A stretch of 64,000 nt of DNA from CAVTHW01 sp963734625 (GCA_963734625.1 CAVTHW010000003.1:62001-126000), one strand, 5' to 3'; shown: positions 34,399 through 43,421, numbered from the stretch's first letter. Translations and numbers: made by a program. The notes: generated from the sequence alone by a model not told the origin.

Positions 34399-35805
34399 AT
34401 GAGCGTAAGGGAAAGCGGCAAGAGCTTGTCCGACGGCACCATCAAACCGATCAAATTCGGAACGAAGATGGCACTGCTGGCAGGGTTTGGCGGGGTACTC
34501 GGCTTGATGGCGCTAACGGGACTCGATTCTGTTCGGGCGCTGCATCGGATAGAGGCCCAAAACGCCCAAATCACCCAGGAGTACCTGAAGCGCCACCAAC
34601 TGCTTGAGCAGATTCGTTCATCCCTCTATCTCTCGAGCGCGTTCATCCGAGATTACCTGCTGGAGTCAAATCCGGATGCCGCAAGGCTGTCCCTGGGCAA
34701 CCTCCGCAGGCTCAGGGATGACATGACCTCAGCGCTCCTGTCCTACCCCGCTCCGTCCCGTCAGAGTGAAAAGGGCCTCATTTCCAACATGGAGGCGGAA
34801 GTCAACAAGTACTGGAACACCCTTGAACCAGTCTTCCATTGGGGGGCCGAAGAGAAGCGTAGCCAGGGGTACCAGTTCCTCCAAGCGAAAGTCCTCCCAC
34901 AGCGGGTTCAGTTGCTGGCGGTTGCCGCCAAGGTCGACGCAGTGAACGGGGAGGCCCTCAGAAGTGGTAACAGCCTGGCTGCAGACCTTTTCAAAATGTT
35001 TCGGCGACGCGTGATAGCGATCCTCGGGCTGACGCTCATTATTGGCGCGATCATGGCGGCTGCGAGTATTTTCCACATTCTCAGGCTGGAAAAGGAAGCC
35101 GCGCTTCGATACCAGGAGCTTCAGGCGGCGCAACGGGAATTGAAGAGCCTCTCAGCTCGCCTGGTAGAAGCACAGGAAGAGGAGCGGCGGACGATTTCCC
35201 GAGAACTGCACGACGAAGTGGGCCAATCGCTCAACGCGCTGCGAGTGGATCTGGGAAATCTGGCTGCGATCACTCCTTCGGACGAACAGGGAGCGCACCA
35301 GCTGATCACTACCGCCAGGAATCTTGCCGATGAAAGCATCGGAAAGCTGCGGAATATGGCGCTGTTGTTGAGGCCATCCATGCTTGACGACTTTGGTCTT
35401 GTGCCGGCTCTGCATTGGCAGGCGCGTGAGGTCTCACGACGCACGGGCATGCGGGTGGACGTCGTTGCCGATGACATTCCGGAAGATTTGCCGGACGAGC
35501 ACCGGACGTGCGTGTACCGGGTGGTTCAGGAGGCCCTTCAAAACGCCGCGCGGCATGCCGGCGCGCGCGATGTGCGAATCGTCGTCCATCAGGAAACAAA
35601 CCGGCTCCACCTCTCAATAGAAGATGACGGCAAGGGATTCGACGCAGCACGGGTTCGCGGCCTCGGCTTGCTCGGCATGGAGGAGCGAGTGAAACATCTT
35701 GGCGGCGCTTTTCAGCTTCAATCCCAGCCCGGCGGAGGAACGCGGCTGAAGGTCGATCTGCCAGTGGACGCGCCCCACGTGCGGGCACACGAGGTAACAA
35801 CATGA
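34399..35805 (+). CDS. Sensor histidine kinase, NarX/LiaS (HisKA_3) type
   Basis: 468 residues from ATG 34399. Transmembrane helices at about 25-42 (MALLAGFGGVLGLMALTG) and 210-232 (VIAILGLTLIIGAIMAAASI) flank a helical extracytoplasmic sensor. The dimerisation region has EEERRTISRELHDEVGQSLN with the phosphoacceptor His. The ATPase domain follows: VVQEALQNAARHAGA (N box), LSIEDDGKGFD (G1) and GLGLLGMEERVKHLGG (G2). It forms a pair with the overlapping response regulator gene (ATGA overlap at 35802). The stimulus is unknown. Confidence 0.93.
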   Translation: MSVRESGKSLSDGTIKPIKFGTKMALLAGFGGVLGLMALTGLDSVRALHRIEAQNAQITQEYLKRHQLLEQIRSSLYLSSAFIRDYLLESNPDAARLSLGNLRRLRDDMTSALLSYPAPSRQSEKGLISNMEAEVNKYWNTLEPVFHWGAEEKRSQGYQFLQAKVLPQRVQLLAVAAKVDAVNGEALRSGNSLAADLFKMFRRRVIAILGLTLIIGAIMAAASIFHILRLEKEAALRYQELQAAQRELKSLSARLVEAQEEERRTISRELHDEVGQSLNALRVDLGNLAAITPSDEQGAHQLITTARNLADESIGKLRNMALLLRPSMLDDFGLVPALHWQAREVSRRTGMRVDVVADDIPEDLPDEHRTCVYRVVQEALQNAARHAGARDVRIVVHQETNRLHLSIEDDGKGFDAARVRGLGLLGMEERVKHLGGAFQLQSQPGGGTRLKVDLPVDAPHVRAHEVTT

Positions 35806-36453
35806 ACAAAATCCGAGTTTTGCTCGCGGACGATCACACCCTGATGAGAGCTGGCTTGCGGGTGTTGCTCGAGCGCCAACCCGACCTCGCCGTGGTGGGC
35901 GAAGCCGAAGATGGCCGGCAGACCGTGCAACTGGTGGAGACACTGCAGCCCGATGTGGTGGTCATGGACATCGCCATGCCCAACTTGAACGGCATCGAGG
36001 CCACCCGCCAGATCGTGGACAAGAGCCCTCAGCACCTCCGTCGTGATTCTGAGCATGCACTCTGACGAGAGCTATATCCTGCGGTCGCTCAAAGCAGGCG
36101 CCCGCGCCTATCTCTTGAAAGATTCCGCGGAAGCGGATTTGATCCGTGCGATCCACGCAGTCCAGGGTGGCAAGTCTTTCTTCAGCCCCGCTGTAGGCAA
36201 GGCGCTGGTTGAGGACTACGTTCGTCAGCTCAAAGAGCGCGGGGACGAAGACAGCTATGACCTGCTGACATCACGCGAGCGCGAGATACTCCAGTTGGTG
36301 GCCGAAGGGAAGTCAAACAAAGACGTGGCGAATCTGTTGAACCTCAGTGTTTACACGGTGGAAACTCATCGCGCCCACATTCTTCAAAAGCTCGGCCTGC
36401 ACACGGTCCCCGATCTGATCCTCTACGCTGTGCGCAAGGGGATCATCAGCTGA
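35802..36453 (+). pseudogene. NarL/FixJ-family response regulator, frameshifted in the receiver domain
   Basis: Receiver start KIRVLLADDHTLMRAGLRVL with Asp pocket and phosphoacceptor VVVMDIAMPNLNGIEA. A one-base insertion near 36025-36035 moves the remainder (VVILSMHSDESYILRSLKAG, with the conserved Lys in YLLKDSAEADL) to another frame. The C-terminal LuxR-type HTH is intact: LTSREREILQLVAEGKSNKD and SVYTVETHRAHILQKLG. The start overlaps the kinase stop. If the shift is real, the pair is broken; an internal start in the second frame would give a receiver-less DNA-binding protein. Confidence 0.85.
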
Positions 36454-36566
36454 CGCATCACCATCACCAACCATGGAGGCATAAATACAGGGTTGGCAGT
36501 ACCGCCCCCCTGCCGGTGAGTTCAGTGGCGGTAACCAGCCACTCCTGCGCGCCGGAGGCACCCGCG

Positions 36567-37572
36567 CTAGAGCTCAGCCTCCGTGCGGGCGCTGGCGCTG
36601 TCGATTTGCGCGCCGATCATCTTCCGGATGGCCGACGGCAGCAGGTCCCTTTGGTCGAGCGTCTGCCAGGCCGCGTGGGTGTGCTCCACCGTCTCGCGGA
36701 CGATGTTTGCGAGCGTGGGCAAGGGTAGCCCGGCCTTTTCGGTGAACCGCCTGATCTGATCGGCGGTGATTCCGTCCAACGCCCGGCTGCCGCCGAAGGT
36801 CAGGGCCAGCTTGTCGCCGGGGAGATAGGGCAGAGTCGCTACGAAGTCATAGGCTGGCGAGAGGACCGGCGTGCGGGTGTCGGGATAAAGCAGAGACCAG
36901 TTCTTGAGGTGCATATCCGCATTGCCGATCAGCACGGAGAACACGAGCCGGCGCACGAATTCGTATGTCCCCTGCTCGCCAGTTTCGGCCCAGACGACGC
37001 GGGCGATGTTGGCGTAGCTGGCGGACTTGTACTTCATTTCAGGGAAGACGCCGAAAACCTGCGCGAAATCCTCCATGTGGATGCGGTGTCCGTCAGAATC
37101 ACGATCGAAGCGGCGCACGGCGAGGGCGTTGCCGGGCATTCGAGCCGCGTCCGCGGGCAGGCCCCGAATCGTGCTGACCGGAACCAGCCGGCTGTGCGGG
37201 ACCTGTATGCCAACGGCGCGCGCCAAATCCAGCATCGCGAATTCGTTCCCCGGCACGGAAGGAAAGCGCGTGGAGGGGAGCTTGACGATCCATGAACCGC
37301 CAATCCCCTGAGCGGGAATGGTCAAGCCACCAGCCGCTTCCACCACCGCGGAGAATTTCGGTTGAACACCAGCCAGGGAAAACCGAAGTGCGCCCCGATC
37401 TCCAGGACTGCCACTCTCATCCGCATCGACGCCAAGAGGCTTCACGACGACGGCCTCAGGCAGATCGGCGCCCAGAACCGCCAGGAGGAAAAACTCCCGC
37501 TCGGCGTTCACCCCGTCTGCGGCCGTGCAGGTGGACTCCGAGAGTCGTCAGTCGCTTCGGATCAATCGTCAT
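36567..37572 (-). pseudogene. hipA: HipA-family kinase toxin lacking most of its N1 subdomain
   Basis: The ATG at 37572 overlaps the hipB stop and begins MTIDPKRLTTLGVHLHGRRR, the start of the HipA N1 domain. The frame then shifts, and the protein resumes at NAEREFFLLAVLGADLPEAV with roughly 80 residues of N1 missing. The kinase core is present: FSLAGVQPKFSA (the autophosphorylation/G-loop region), SWIVKLPS, NALAVRRFDRD, LIGNADMHLKNWSLLY (catalytic loop) and LSPAYDFVATLPYL (metal-binding Asp). HipA phosphorylates aminoacyl-tRNA synthetases and causes dormancy. The ORF from GTG 37511 could still encode a 314-residue protein resembling N1-less HipT toxins. Confidence 0.8.
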
Positions 37573-37904
37573 CGCTGCCGGTCCTCTTCGCCATCTTCAT
37601 CCGTCGTGTAGAGCGCACGCTCCTCTTCTTCGCCGAGACCGAGGGCGGCGCGGCTTCGATGATCGCGGACCAGAGCCTGCACCGCCGGTACTAGCTCTCG
37701 AGGGACCAGGAGCACATCCTGTTCGAGGACCCGGACAAGATCGAGAAGGGTGTCGAATCGAGGCGCGACCTTGCCGTTTTCGATGCCGGAGATGTGCATC
37801 TGTGGCAGGCCAGCGCGCTGCCCCAGTTCGGTCTGACTCCAGCCTCTCAGATGCCGGGCCGCGATCAGTTCCTGACGCATGGCCTCTGGGGTTTCTTCAG
37901 TCAC
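37569..37904 (-). CDS. hipB: HipB-like XRE-family antitoxin
   Basis: 111 residues from GTG 37904. Helix-turn-helix of the XRE/Cro type: ELIAARHLRGWSQTELGQRA, then GLPQMHISGIENGKVAPRFD. The C-terminus is acidic and flexible (LGEEEERALYTTDEDGEEDR). It directly precedes hipA with an ATGA overlap, the normal antitoxin-toxin order. Two matching inverted repeats lie immediately upstream and are the expected binding sites for autoregulation. Confidence 0.88.
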   Translation of the reverse strand: MTEETPEAMRQELIAARHLRGWSQTELGQRAGLPQMHISGIENGKVAPRFDTLLDLVRVLEQDVLLVPRELVPAVQALVRDHRSRAALGLGEEEERALYTTDEDGEEDRQR

Positions 37905-37910
37905 AGTGCA

Positions 37911-37926
37911 ATATGCGAAGGCATAT
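37911..37926. promoter_or_regulatory. hip operator, site 1 (ATATG-N6-CATAT)
   Basis: ATATGCGAAGGCATAT; arms ATATGC/GCATAT are perfect. It starts 7 bases upstream of the hipB start codon. Confidence 0.75.
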
Positions 37927-37941
37927 CGATCTAATTTGACA

Positions 37942-37957
37942 ATATGCTATCCCATAT
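37942..37957. promoter_or_regulatory. hip operator, site 2 (ATATG-N6-CATAT)
   Basis: ATATGCTATCCCATAT, the same half-sites as site 1, centred 31 bp away (three helical turns), suitable for cooperative HipB binding. Confidence 0.75.
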
Positions 37958-38130
37958 GATGTATACGATCGAAATGAGCCTGCTGGCGGGGGTGGAGTAG
38001 GGGGTAGAGATCGAACACCATGCCCAGCTTCACGACGAGCCTCCCGGCCAGTATGCACTTCTTCAACGACTCTGAACAAGGGCGGCCGTTCGCTGTTAGG
38101 ACCCAGAGTCTGCAAATCGGAACGGTGGGC

Positions 38131-38136
38131 TACAAT
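38131..38136 (+). promoter_or_regulatory. -10 element (TACAAT) seven bases before the GNAT gene
   Basis: The position implies transcription starting at about the start codon; no ribosome site is visible. Confidence 0.45.
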
Positions 38137-38143
38137 ACTTGGA

Positions 38144-38668
38144 ATGGCTGCCCCGCAGATCAAGCGGGCCTCCGCAACGGACGCCGCCGGAATTGTCGCA
38201 GTGCTTGAAGTGATCGCGGCGGAGCGGATCCACTCGGCGATTGAGCAAGTATGGTCCGTCGAGCAGGAAGCGCGCTACATCGAGTCGCTTTCCTCGCGGA
38301 AGGCGTTTCACGCAGCCGTCGATGCGGAGCAAGGCATCGTCGGCTTTCAGAGCCTCGACTTGTGGTCGCCATCGCTCACTTCGATGGCACATGTCGGTCA
38401 AGTTGGAACGTTTCTTTTGCCAGAATGGAGAGGACGAGGCGTGGGTCGCCAATTGTGGAGCGCCACCGAATCGTTTGCCCGTCAGGCGGGTTATCGAAAA
38501 CTAGCCATCCAAGTTCGCGCATCGAATAACGCCGCACAGGGTTTCTATCGACGGCTAGGGTTCCAGGAATGCGGGCGGTTGACCCGCCAGGTGATGATTG
38601 ACGGCGTTGAGGACGATGAAGTGCTGATGGAGTTTTTTATCAAGGCGCTGCGCGTGAGCCGATATTGA
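38144..38668 (+). CDS. GNAT-family N-acetyltransferase
   Basis: 174 residues. It has the N-terminal IKRASATDAAGIVAVLEVIA helix pattern, the acetyl-CoA-binding motif A (GQVGTFLLPEWRGRGVGRQL, with R-G-x-G-V-G) and motif B (IQVRASNNAAQGFYRRLGFQ, then ECGRLTRQVMIDG). GNAT enzymes transfer an acetyl group to amines; the substrate is unknown. The predicted message is leaderless. Confidence 0.9.
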   Translation: MAAPQIKRASATDAAGIVAVLEVIAAERIHSAIEQVWSVEQEARYIESLSSRKAFHAAVDAEQGIVGFQSLDLWSPSLTSMAHVGQVGTFLLPEWRGRGVGRQLWSATESFARQAGYRKLAIQVRASNNAAQGFYRRLGFQECGRLTRQVMIDGVEDDEVLMEFFIKALRVSRY

Positions 38669-38678
38669 GAGGAGACGC

Positions 38679-39504
38679 ATGACTGGCAGGTTTCCAGCAC
38701 GGCTGCACGTTCTGTTGGCTTCGAAGGCGCCGGTGGGCGTCGTCTTCCGGCGGGGCCCAGCCAACTCGGTTTGCACGGTCGGTTGGAATCGCGAGACCGA
38801 CGAGTTCACGCTCGGCCAATGGTTTCGAGGCCGGATCTACGAACGCCGCACCGACCTCTCACCCGACGGCCGCCACCTCATCTACTTCGCGCGCGGCGGC
38901 CGCCGCCACCAAGAAACGAAGGGCTCCTGGACGGCCATTTCCCGCGCGCCTTGGTTGCACGCCATTACGCTTTATGGAAAGGGCGACTGCTGGCAAGGCG
39001 GCGGCTTGTTCACCTCAAACGGGAAGTACTGGCTGAATGGATGCCATTTCGTAGTGCGGCAGAGTGCCGAACTGGCGGAAGACGAGAAGTACAAACCGGA
39101 AGGATCCTTCGGCGCCGAATGCCCCAGCGTCTACTATCGCCGCCTCTTGCGCGACGGGTGGTCACTCGATATGGAAGTGGGACCCGGCCGCGTTGCACCC
39201 TGCACCGTCTTCACTAAGCCCCTCCCGCACGGCTGGATTCTGCGCAAGTTCGCCTACGCCGATGTCGATCACCCCGAAGGCGCCGGATGCTACTGGGACG
39301 AACACGAACTGGAGCACCCGGCGCGGAAAGCGCTGCTTTCGGTTCCCACCTGGGAATGGGCGGAGCGCGACGGTCCGGCGCTGGTTTGGGCGGAGAAGGG
39401 CGTTCTGCATCGCGCGCTGGTCAACCCCTCGGGTCCAGCGTCGGGCAAGGCGCTGCACGATTTTAACGCCATGCAATTTGAAGCCTCGCGTGGCGCCCTA
39501 CTGA
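38679..39504 (+). pseudogene. Conserved hypothetical protein, stop codon bypassed by a frameshift
   Basis: From ATG 38679: LHVLLASKAPVGVVFRRGPA, FTLGQWFRGRIYERRTDLSP, ISRAPWLHAITLYGKGDCWQ, GGGLFTSNGKYWLN, then a C-terminal part ending ALHDFNAMQFEA. The expected end (APY then TGA at 39502-39504) is in the +1 frame, so a base change near 39485-39492 lets the frame run into the next gene, giving an apparent 448-residue fusion. Function unknown; related proteins of about 260 residues occur in other bacteria. Confidence 0.6.
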
Positions 39505-39518
39505 GAGGGAGAACCTCG

Positions 39519-40025
39519 ATGAGCGGACTAAGAAGCTTTGCAGTTTCATCCGAAGAAACGGCCGCACTGGCGCTGGACTACTTCAACGGCTTCCACGACG
39601 GGTTCATGCAGCGGATCGTTTTCGAGTCGCAGGACCGGATCGGTAAAGACCTCAGCCAGAGTTGCACCGGCATTTTCGATGTCGAAATTGACTTCGCCCA
39701 CTACAACTACCAGCAGGGATCCGAACCATTTCACCCGCACAACCAAATCGTGCGCGCGGAATTCCGCAACGTCCAGGATATCCTGGCTGACTTTGGCGGC
39801 GGATTCCTGGGCAACACGATAATCAGCTTGTCCATCGCTCCCGTCAGCCGCCGCAGATCCGGCCAAGTTGCCGCGGAGCAGTGTCTGGGACTGCGTTTAG
39901 CGCGGCACTATTACCTGGAGGAACAGCGGCGCTACGATCTCAGGGAATCCCAGTTGTTTACGTTCACGGACGCGACGTTTGTGGAACAGCCTTCAGCGCC
40001 TCTCCCAGTCGAGACAGGCTCTTGA
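39519..40025 (+). CDS. Conserved hypothetical protein
   Basis: 168 residues from ATG 39519, which has GAGAGGGAGAA upstream and follows the lost stop of the previous gene by 14 nt. Recognisable segments: AALALDYFNGFHDGFMQRIV, DLSQSCTGIFDVEIDFAHYN and NTIISLSIAPVSRR. Charged, likely cytoplasmic, with no family recognised. The last 62 bases overlap, tail to tail, the gene on the other strand. Confidence 0.6.
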   Translation: MSGLRSFAVSSEETAALALDYFNGFHDGFMQRIVFESQDRIGKDLSQSCTGIFDVEIDFAHYNYQQGSEPFHPHNQIVRAEFRNVQDILADFGGGFLGNTIISLSIAPVSRRRSGQVAAEQCLGLRLARHYYLEEQRRYDLRESQLFTFTDATFVEQPSAPLPVETGS

Positions 40026-40443
40026 CCCAGGTCATCGAGCCATCCGGTTCCACGATCACCGCATAGAAGAAACTCGCCGGGCCGGCTTTTGCGCCGTCCT
40101 TGAAGGTGCCAAACGTGCCCACGGACAGGCTGACAATCAATTTGCGCTTCGCCCCAAGAACGACTTGAGCCTCGGCACACATCGGGAAATCCCTGCCTTT
40201 GTCCAATGCGGGATTTCCGGTCTGCTCGCCGCAGTCGTTAACCTCCCACTGGATTTCGGATTGAGTCCCGACCACGCCGCGCAGCCAGGGCGCAAAAGCC
40301 TGACTGGGCAAGGACGCCTCGATCTGGCGCACGTTCGTGTTCTTCGCTATTTCAATCGCTTTGGCGTCGCGTGCCTGCAGTGCGCCCGGCTGGCTATTCA
40401 ATGCCAGCGCGAACAAGATGACGAACGCGTGCATACAGACCAT
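39964..40443 (-). CDS. Secreted hypothetical protein
   Basis: 159 residues with a signal peptide (FVILFALALNSQPGALQA). The mature part is a single small domain containing two cysteines likely to form a disulfide (NDCGEQTGNPALDKGRDFPM, then C). Its C-terminal half reads LIVSLSVGTFGTFKDGAKAG. No family recognised. The start is ATG 40443; a second ATG three codons later is possible. Confidence 0.65.
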   Translation of the reverse strand: MVCMHAFVILFALALNSQPGALQARDAKAIEIAKNTNVRQIEASLPSQAFAPWLRGVVGTQSEIQWEVNDCGEQTGNPALDKGRDFPMCAEAQVVLGAKRKLIVSLSVGTFGTFKDGAKAGPASFFYAVIVEPDGSMTWVKSLSRLGEALKAVPQTSRP

Positions 40444-40475
40444 CTTACGACGCCGGCAGCGGCGCGGATCCGTGG

Positions 40476-40682
40476 CTACTTCTTGCCTACGGCTACGAGC
40501 GCAATGCCGCCCACGAGCGCCAGCGCGCCAACGATGGGTGGCAACGGGATGTTGTTGGTCTTGTCGCGAGTGGCGTGAATCGGCCCGATGTCGACGACCT
40601 TTTCCTTAGTCGTGTAGGTAATACCTCCCCACACCAGACCGACCAAACCAAGCACAATCAGGATTGCTCCAAGCGCTTTCAT
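40476..40682 (-). CDS. Small two-helix membrane protein, DUF3185-like
   Basis: 68 residues: helix 1 ALGAILIVLGLVGLVWGGIT, a short polar loop (TTKEKVVDIGPIHATRDKTN) and helix 2 IVGALALVGGIALVAVG. AAGGAGGTTACC precedes the ATG. Such proteins are common in Acidobacteria; function unknown. Confidence 0.75.
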   Translation of the reverse strand: MKALGAILIVLGLVGLVWGGITYTTKEKVVDIGPIHATRDKTNNIPLPPIVGALALVGGIALVAVGKK

Positions 40683-40716
40683 GTACGGTAACCTCCTTGT
40701 CGTTGAATCTTGCCTA

Positions 40717-41016
40717 CTACCGGGATCTAAGTTCTTCTACCGCACGAAACCAGTCTTCTTCCGGTGATCCTTCTGGACGGCTCCTGGCTTGCCAGAATTC
40801 ATAAGCGAGGGCGGCGATGTCCTGCTCGGAGTAGGCCTTCGGAAGCCTCTGAGGTAGGTGCAGGTAGGCCTTGTTCGAGTGCTCAAGAGCTTGTCTGGAG
40901 CTTTCGTGTCCGGTCAGGTGATCTTCTTTTCCGTGATGCTCGGCGCCGGCGCGATGGGCGTGGGCAGCAAGGTCGCGGTGTTCGGCAGCGATCTGTTGTG
41001 ATTCATGCACAATCAA
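40717..41016 (-). CDS. DUF2934 domain protein
   Basis: 99 residues. The N-terminal half is His-rich and helical (HRDLAAHAHRAGAEHHGKED). The C-terminal DUF2934 motif is YSEQDIAALAYEFWQARSRP followed by EGSPEEDWFRAVEEL. The start is uncertain: TTG 41016 or GTG 41010. Function unknown. Confidence 0.72.
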   Translation of the reverse strand: MIVHESQQIAAEHRDLAAHAHRAGAEHHGKEDHLTGHESSRQALEHSNKAYLHLPQRLPKAYSEQDIAALAYEFWQARSRPEGSPEEDWFRAVEELRSR

Positions 41017-41148
41017 CGTTAGTGCACGTTCCGCACCAGCTCTAGCGTTAAGACAGATAAGGGCTTAGACGCCTACGGCGCGTGCCGGAGGTGCAGGAGT
41101 TGCCGGAGACATGCAGGTTTCGGCGCCCGGGCACAAGGCCAGAGTCAC

Positions 41149-41676
41149 TCACTTGCCGCTCTCGATCCGAAGGTTGTTTGTCATCGAAAAGACCCCGGAG
41201 ACGCCGTTGGCTTGCACCCCTGCGATGTTCTTGTCGTTCTGGTTGTCGACGACTCCTTCCAGCGTGACGTGCCCGTTCTTGACGATGATGTGGATCGACG
41301 GCACCGCCTGCACTGCGTAACGGTTCAGCGCGGCTTGTCCGTAAATCGCGCGATAAGTCGCGAGGCGGATGCGGTCGTCGCCGGGAGAGGTTGGCAGCAC
41401 CTCGATCTGGTTGTCGACCTTCTCCACACTCTCGATTTCCTTAACCACGCGAGCGGCATCCTGCTTCAATACCGGGCGGGTCACCTGTCCCAATAGCGTG
41501 ACTGTGGCCCCATTTATCCGGAATGCGAGGTTGTCGAACAGCCCGTAGTAAGGGAGCATTACTAGTTCGTGGCGAACTTCGCGCTCGAGCCTGGCCCGCG
41601 CCCGATCTGAAACAGGCCGCTGGACCTGGGCTAGCACACCGACTGCCAGGATCAGACTGATGGCTACTAGCTTCAT
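41149..41676 (-). CDS. Secreted BON-domain protein
   Basis: 175 residues from ATG 41676 (AGGAGG upstream). Signal peptide LVAISLILAVGVLAQ, then two BON domains: YGLFDNLAFRINGATVTLLG with VVKEIESVEKVDNQIEVL, and SIHIIVKNGHVTLEGVVDNQ with VQANGVSGVFSMTNNL. BON domains bind phospholipid or peptidoglycan and occur in osmotic-stress proteins such as OsmY. Confidence 0.88.
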   Translation of the reverse strand: MKLVAISLILAVGVLAQVQRPVSDRARARLEREVRHELVMLPYYGLFDNLAFRINGATVTLLGQVTRPVLKQDAARVVKEIESVEKVDNQIEVLPTSPGDDRIRLATYRAIYGQAALNRYAVQAVPSIHIIVKNGHVTLEGVVDNQNDKNIAGVQANGVSGVFSMTNNLRIESGK

Positions 41677-41735
41677 CGTGGTGTCCTCCTGCTCTAATAA
41701 TAGCCCTAAGCCAGAGGGGCAGGTTTCGCCAAGCG

Positions 41736-41939
41736 TCAAGACTGCGCTTTGTGAAACACGTACAGGAATACTGTCACACTCAGGCTGGCCAGCAAATAGA
41801 TTCCCGATTTCAACAGCGCCATGGCGGCAACCGCGCCGTTCAGAACAGCCAGGAAGTCACGGATGAAGATAGCCGCCTGCAGAATCGTCAGCAGAACCAT
41901 TCCGATCAATGCGAAGAACGCCGCATTCTTAAGGGTCAT
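41736..41939 (-). CDS. Small two-helix membrane protein
   Basis: 67 residues from ATG 41939: NAAFFALIGMVLLTILQAAI, then FIRDFLAVLNGAVAAMALLK and GIYLLASLSVTVFLYVFHKA. The frame is open further upstream but the start at 41939 fits the hydrophobic N-terminus. Function unknown. Confidence 0.65.
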   Translation of the reverse strand: MTLKNAAFFALIGMVLLTILQAAIFIRDFLAVLNGAVAAMALLKSGIYLLASLSVTVFLYVFHKAQS

Positions 41940-41985
41940 GGCGGGATTATAAGCGGACAGCTTCGTCCGGGTCAACCGCGTCTGC

Positions 41986-43161
41986 TCAGATGGCGAGTAT
42001 CTTGACCGGGCTCTGGGCCAAGGCTTCGGCAAATTCGTGGACGGCTGTAGCGAACCTGGACTCCGGTTGAATTGAGACTAGCGGCTGGCCGGCCTGGAAG
42101 GCGGCGATGCAGCCCTCTGCCGCCCCAGGAACAACTGATAGCAGGCCGCATCCCATTTGGCGCTGAACCTCCTGGGGCCGCATCAAATTCGCCGAGGGCG
42201 TCCGATTTATGATGGCGAAGCCAAAGGCGGTGCTGGCCAGACCGAACTGGCGAAGCATCTCGGCACGGTTCTTACCAAATTCAATGCAGAGCGGATCCGG
42301 TTCAAGTAGCAGGACCGAGAAATCCGAGGCCAGCACCGCAGCCTGATGCGCACCGGCTAACTGCGAAGGCAAATCGACCAGAACGAAATCGGCGCAGCCG
42401 GCCGCGCCGCGAATGATGGCGCCCGCGTGCTCCGGTTGGATCGGATGGGGGTCGGAGGCGATCGGGGCGGCGTAGAGCGCCCGGAAGCCTACGGGCAGGT
42501 CGACGAGGTGCCGCTCGACCAGCCGGGAGTCGATGTTGGCCGGCTCGGCGCGGAGCAGTTCCGCCAGGTCGAGCGCGCGTGGCTTGCCCATATGGATCGA
42601 GAAGCTCGAATAGGGGGCCAGTTCCAGGGCGATGGTCTTCCTGCCTGTGCTGGCCAATGCGGCGGCGGTGTTTAGCACCAGCGTCGTTGCTCCGACTCCG
42701 CCCTTGGCGCCCAGGAACGTTACGACCTTCGCGCTTCCCTTGCCTCCGGCACTCTTCAGGAGGGCGCCAATGTGACGGTAGCGCTCTACTGCGTATTTGA
42801 CGCAACGCATCAGTGACGCGGGACTCATTCGACCCTTGACCACATAGTCCTGTGCGCCCGCGCGAACGGCCCGCAGCGCAAGATCGGCATCGTCCAAGGC
42901 GCTGAAAACGATGATCGGTATCCCCGCCGCCTTTTGGGCGATTTTCTCGAAAGTGCCGAAGCCCCAGGAGTCGGGCAGCTTCAGGTCCAGAAGAACAACG
43001 TCGATTCCCCCGGCGTCGAGACGCTTCAGCCCGGCGGTAAGCTCGGCGGCGGTCTCGAGATGGTACTCTCCGGGCAAAGAGCCGAAGATCTCTTGCGCGA
43101 GGCCGACGTCAGCCGGGTCGCTGTCGATCATCAGAACGGAAATGCGGGACGCGTCTGGCAT
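41986..43161 (-). CDS. Receiver domain plus CpaE/MinD-like ATPase
   Basis: 391 residues. A receiver-like domain (1-125) has SVLMIDSDPADVGLAQEIFG, the phosphoacceptor DVVLLDLKLPDSWG, and SALDD with DYVVKG. An ATPase of the ParA/MinD type (145-385) has the deviant Walker A FLGAKGGVGATTLVLNTAAA and FVLVDLPSQLAGAHQAA. This arrangement is that of CpaE/TadZ, which positions type IV/Flp pilus assembly. No tad genes are nearby. Confidence 0.85.
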   Translation of the reverse strand: MPDASRISVLMIDSDPADVGLAQEIFGSLPGEYHLETAAELTAGLKRLDAGGIDVVLLDLKLPDSWGFGTFEKIAQKAAGIPIIVFSALDDADLALRAVRAGAQDYVVKGRMSPASLMRCVKYAVERYRHIGALLKSAGGKGSAKVVTFLGAKGGVGATTLVLNTAAALASTGRKTIALELAPYSSFSIHMGKPRALDLAELLRAEPANIDSRLVERHLVDLPVGFRALYAAPIASDPHPIQPEHAGAIIRGAAGCADFVLVDLPSQLAGAHQAAVLASDFSVLLLEPDPLCIEFGKNRAEMLRQFGLASTAFGFAIINRTPSANLMRPQEVQRQMGCGLLSVVPGAAEGCIAAFQAGQPLVSIQPESRFATAVHEFAEALAQSPVKILAI

Positions 43162-43271
43162 GGATCCTCTTCAAATGAAGTGCGGCGGTTCATCTGAAAG
43201 TGTACCGAACTCTCGAACCGGCGGCGAAACTCCGCGCCGGCGTGATTCAGCGGCAAAGACAGAGTGCCCAC

Positions 43272-43379
43272 GTGGGGTCAGGCTTTCAGCCGGCCGCCGG
43301 CTTTTGAGCCGGCGTTTCTTCGGCCTGTCGGCAGACGCCGGGCCAAAGCCCGGCGGCAGCCAGAAATGGCTGGCCCCAC
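43272..43379. repeat. Interspersed palindromic element bounded by GTGGGG/CCCCAC
   Basis: GTGGGGTCAGGC at the left end is the imperfect inverse of GGCTGGCCCCAC at the right. Between them are further hairpins: GCCGGC-N6-GCCGGC and CGCCGGGC-caaa-GCCCGGCG, and CCAgaaaTGG. Intergenic, REP/MITE-like. No coding capacity. Confidence 0.65.
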
Positions 43380-43421
43380 AAGCACGCCGGCGATTCCACT
43401 TTTATGTCGCACACCCCCGGC

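Noticed and set aside
37977..38000. Match between TGCTGGCGGGGG..GGAGTAGGGG here and the last codons of uvrB (about 30074-30098)
   Set aside because: About 25 bases of low-complexity GC-rich sequence; too short to claim a duplication.
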